NCBI GenBank assembly: GCA_964431685.1
Contig: CAYSLA010000190.1
Coordinates: 1-6,307, forward strand
Direction: 5' to 3'
DNA from: CAYSLA01 sp964431685
Lineage (GTDB): Bacteria; Armatimonadota; UBA5829
Length of the DNA: 6,307 nucleotides
Under the pieces are notes generated by a model that had not been told where the DNA came from, ran no database searches, and was given only the letters and a program-made list of their open reading frames with translations. The translations under genes were made by a program, and so were the position numbers. This document shows, piece after piece, positions 5,129-6,307 of this stretch. How positions within the stretch are numbered: position 1 is the first letter of the stretch; every line of letters starts with the position of its first letter.

Positions 5129-6307
5129 TCAGTGGCCGATCTCGAAACCGAACACAAGTCCTTTGCTGCCATACACTCGCAGGAGAATGAAGCGTTCTCG
5201 CAGGGTGTCGAGAGTGGCGTTCTCTTTCCACGTAACGGCGTGGGTACGGCTGTCGCCGTTCACAGGCGCACAGGCGTCGCTGGTGAAGCCGTCGATGGGG
5301 CCGCCGTAACCGGCGGAGTGGATTTCCACCGTCATCGGGCCGGGTGCCGCCGCATTCAAGGTGAGTGTGCCGCCGGGGCATAGGAAAGGGATCGTCTGAC
5401 ACCAGCCGTCGCCAGTGAACTGCTGACCGGCCAGGCGGCCAGGTGCGAATGTGGCCAAACCGATGCCCGGAGGCGACGGTTCCACATCGCCTCCGTCGTG
5501 CCGCTGGCAGGTGCCACAGTAGTAGATGCCGCACTGATCGCCGGACGTAAGCGGTTCTCCCGTACCGGGATAGACGCCGCCGCCGTCCCAGGCGCCGGGG
5601 TCGCCGGGACCGAGCACGCGCGGCCGGGTCGGCAGCCTCCGCCAGGCAAGGCCGTCCGGCGCACAGATCAGCTCCAGATCGGTTCGCTGGGTGCAAAGAT
5701 CGAAGCCGTTGAGCAGGCCGAGGTCGTGCCCCCAGTGATGGAACGACTGTTGGGCGTAGAACTCAAGCGTCGGCGCGTCGGCCAGGTCGGGCGCGAGCAG
5801 CGCTGTCGGCTCGGACCAGTGTTCGAAGTCCTCGCTGACGCTGATCATGCGGGCGCGCTTGCCGCCGAGGCGCGTCTTCAGAAAGGCGACGTAGCGCCCG
5901 CGCCGCCGGTCGTGCCAGAGGCTGGGCGTATCCTGCGAGGGCAGGATCGGATACGGCCCGACGAAGGTCCAGTCGAGGCCGTCGGGCGAGATGGCGGTAC
6001 GGATGCCGTCGCGGCCCTTGCCGTCCATGTCGTAGATCAAGAGTTTGAAACGTCGTGCCGGGTCGGGGTCGGTCTCGTCCTCGATCACTGTACCCTGGCC
6101 GCCGATGAAGCCGGAGTCCACCACGACGATGTTGTTCGGGCCGTACTCCTTGACCTTCAGGCGGTTGAGTTCGGGCTTGATCCACGTCAGCCCGTCGGCG
6201 GACTCGGCGTAGCACAGGTACATCTCGTACTGCATAACGAAGCCGTCTACCAGCGGCGCGTTCGGGTTCAGCCGGTCAGCCAGCTCCTTGCAGGCGTGGT
6301 ACCACAT
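5129..6307 (-). CDS. Beta-propeller glycoside-hydrolase-like protein (GH32/GH43 superfamily type), start outside the window
   Basis: The visible 392 residues begin exactly at the window edge with MWYHACKELAD. In this family that Met is normally internal (an xMWY blade motif), so the gene very likely starts further right. Repeated blade motifs are visible: YLCYAESADGLTWIKPEL (31-48), FKLLIYDMDGKGRDGIRTAISPDGLDWT, DTPSLWHDRRRGRYVAFLKTR, and ISVSEDFEHWSEP. These are the DGxxW and sxDxxxW turns of five-bladed propellers related to GH32/GH43/GH68. The last roughly 120 residues form a beta-rich domain (GGTLTLNAAAPGPMTVEIHSAGYGGPIDGF, then RLRVYGSKG-like LLRVYGSKGLVFGFEI), as in many uncharacterised Planctomycete and Armatimonadota homologues. 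It probably binds or cleaves a glycan; the substrate is unknown and catalytic acids cannot be assigned. It is richer in GC than its neighbours and converges on the alpha-galactosidase remnant, 14 nt away. Confidence 0.8.
   Translation of the reverse strand: MWYHACKELADRLNPNAPLVDGFVMQYEMYLCYAESADGLTWIKPELNRLKVKEYGPNNIVVVDSGFIGGQGTVIEDETDPDPARRFKLLIYDMDGKGRDGIRTAISPDGLDWTFVGPYPILPSQDTPSLWHDRRRGRYVAFLKTRLGGKRARMISVSEDFEHWSEPTALLAPDLADAPTLEFYAQQSFHHWGHDLGLLNGFDLCTQRTDLELICAPDGLAWRRLPTRPRVLGPGDPGAWDGGGVYPGTGEPLTSGDQCGIYYCGTCQRHDGGDVEPSPPGIGLATFAPGRLAGQQFTGDGWCQTIPFLCPGGTLTLNAAAPGPMTVEIHSAGYGGPIDGFTSDACAPVNGDSRTHAVTWKENATLDTLRERFILLRVYGSKGLVFGFEIGH

Noticed and set aside
4639..5190. Single 183-codon plus-strand gene spanning the tRNA
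   Set aside because: It reads straight through the tRNA and only its middle part resembles a protein family. The family-like segment continues in other frames, so it is a remnant and not a gene.
5121..6215. Long alternative frames on both strands inside the right-hand gene
   Set aside because: They are by-products of high GC in the glycoside-hydrolase-like gene. Their translations are Arg/Pro-rich and lack any recognisable motif.

Overview
The window looks like bacterial chromosome, probably from the Armatimonadota. The main clue is the partial gene at the left edge. It encodes a prepilin whose start, GFTLIELLVVIAIIAIL followed by LFPVFAQAREKARQ, is the form most familiar from the large prepilin families of that phylum. 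This assignment is an inference from memory of the family. Sigma-70-type promoters and good Shine-Dalgarno sites are visible. The region from about 5130 to the right edge looks clearly more GC-rich by eye than the rest.

Layout. (1) At 1-182 (minus) lies the start of a type IV prepilin or type II pseudopilin gene, read out of the window. A strong promoter at 410-438 gives it a leader of about 220 nt with an 8-codon upstream ORF, a hairpin and a U-rich tract. (2) At 640-1188 (plus) a small two-helix membrane protein with a PH-like C-terminal domain has its last codons inside a palindromic element. (3) At 3355-1245 (minus) is a two-gene operon, an NfeD-like membrane protein followed by a flotillin. 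This is the same pairing as yuaF-yuaG (floT) of Bacillus and is expected to act in membrane microdomain organisation. (4) At 3656-4516 (plus), divergent from the operon, is a lone Memo-family protein (AmmeMemoRadiSam system protein B) with its own promoter and a dyad over the -35 box. (5) At 4686-4761 (plus) is tRNA-Ala(CGC), with a near-consensus promoter just upstream. (6) At about 4797-5114 (plus) is a broken N-terminal remnant of a GH36-like alpha-galactosidase. (7) From 5129 to the right edge (minus) is the C-terminal part of a beta-propeller glycoside-hydrolase-like protein.

The genes form separate units rather than one pathway. The nfeD-flotillin pair is the only convincing operon. The right end, after the tRNA, carries carbohydrate-active sequences, one decayed and one intact to the window edge. 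It may be a patch of acquired or rearranged DNA next to a tRNA gene.

I did not find a CRISPR array, an insertion sequence or a recognisable new multi-gene system. The points most worth a second look are the structured element in the nfeD leader (3384-3476), the leader of the prepilin gene, the six-residue histidine periodicity in the NfeD loop, the palindromic repeat that supplies a gene's stop region, and the alpha-galactosidase remnant beside the tRNA.
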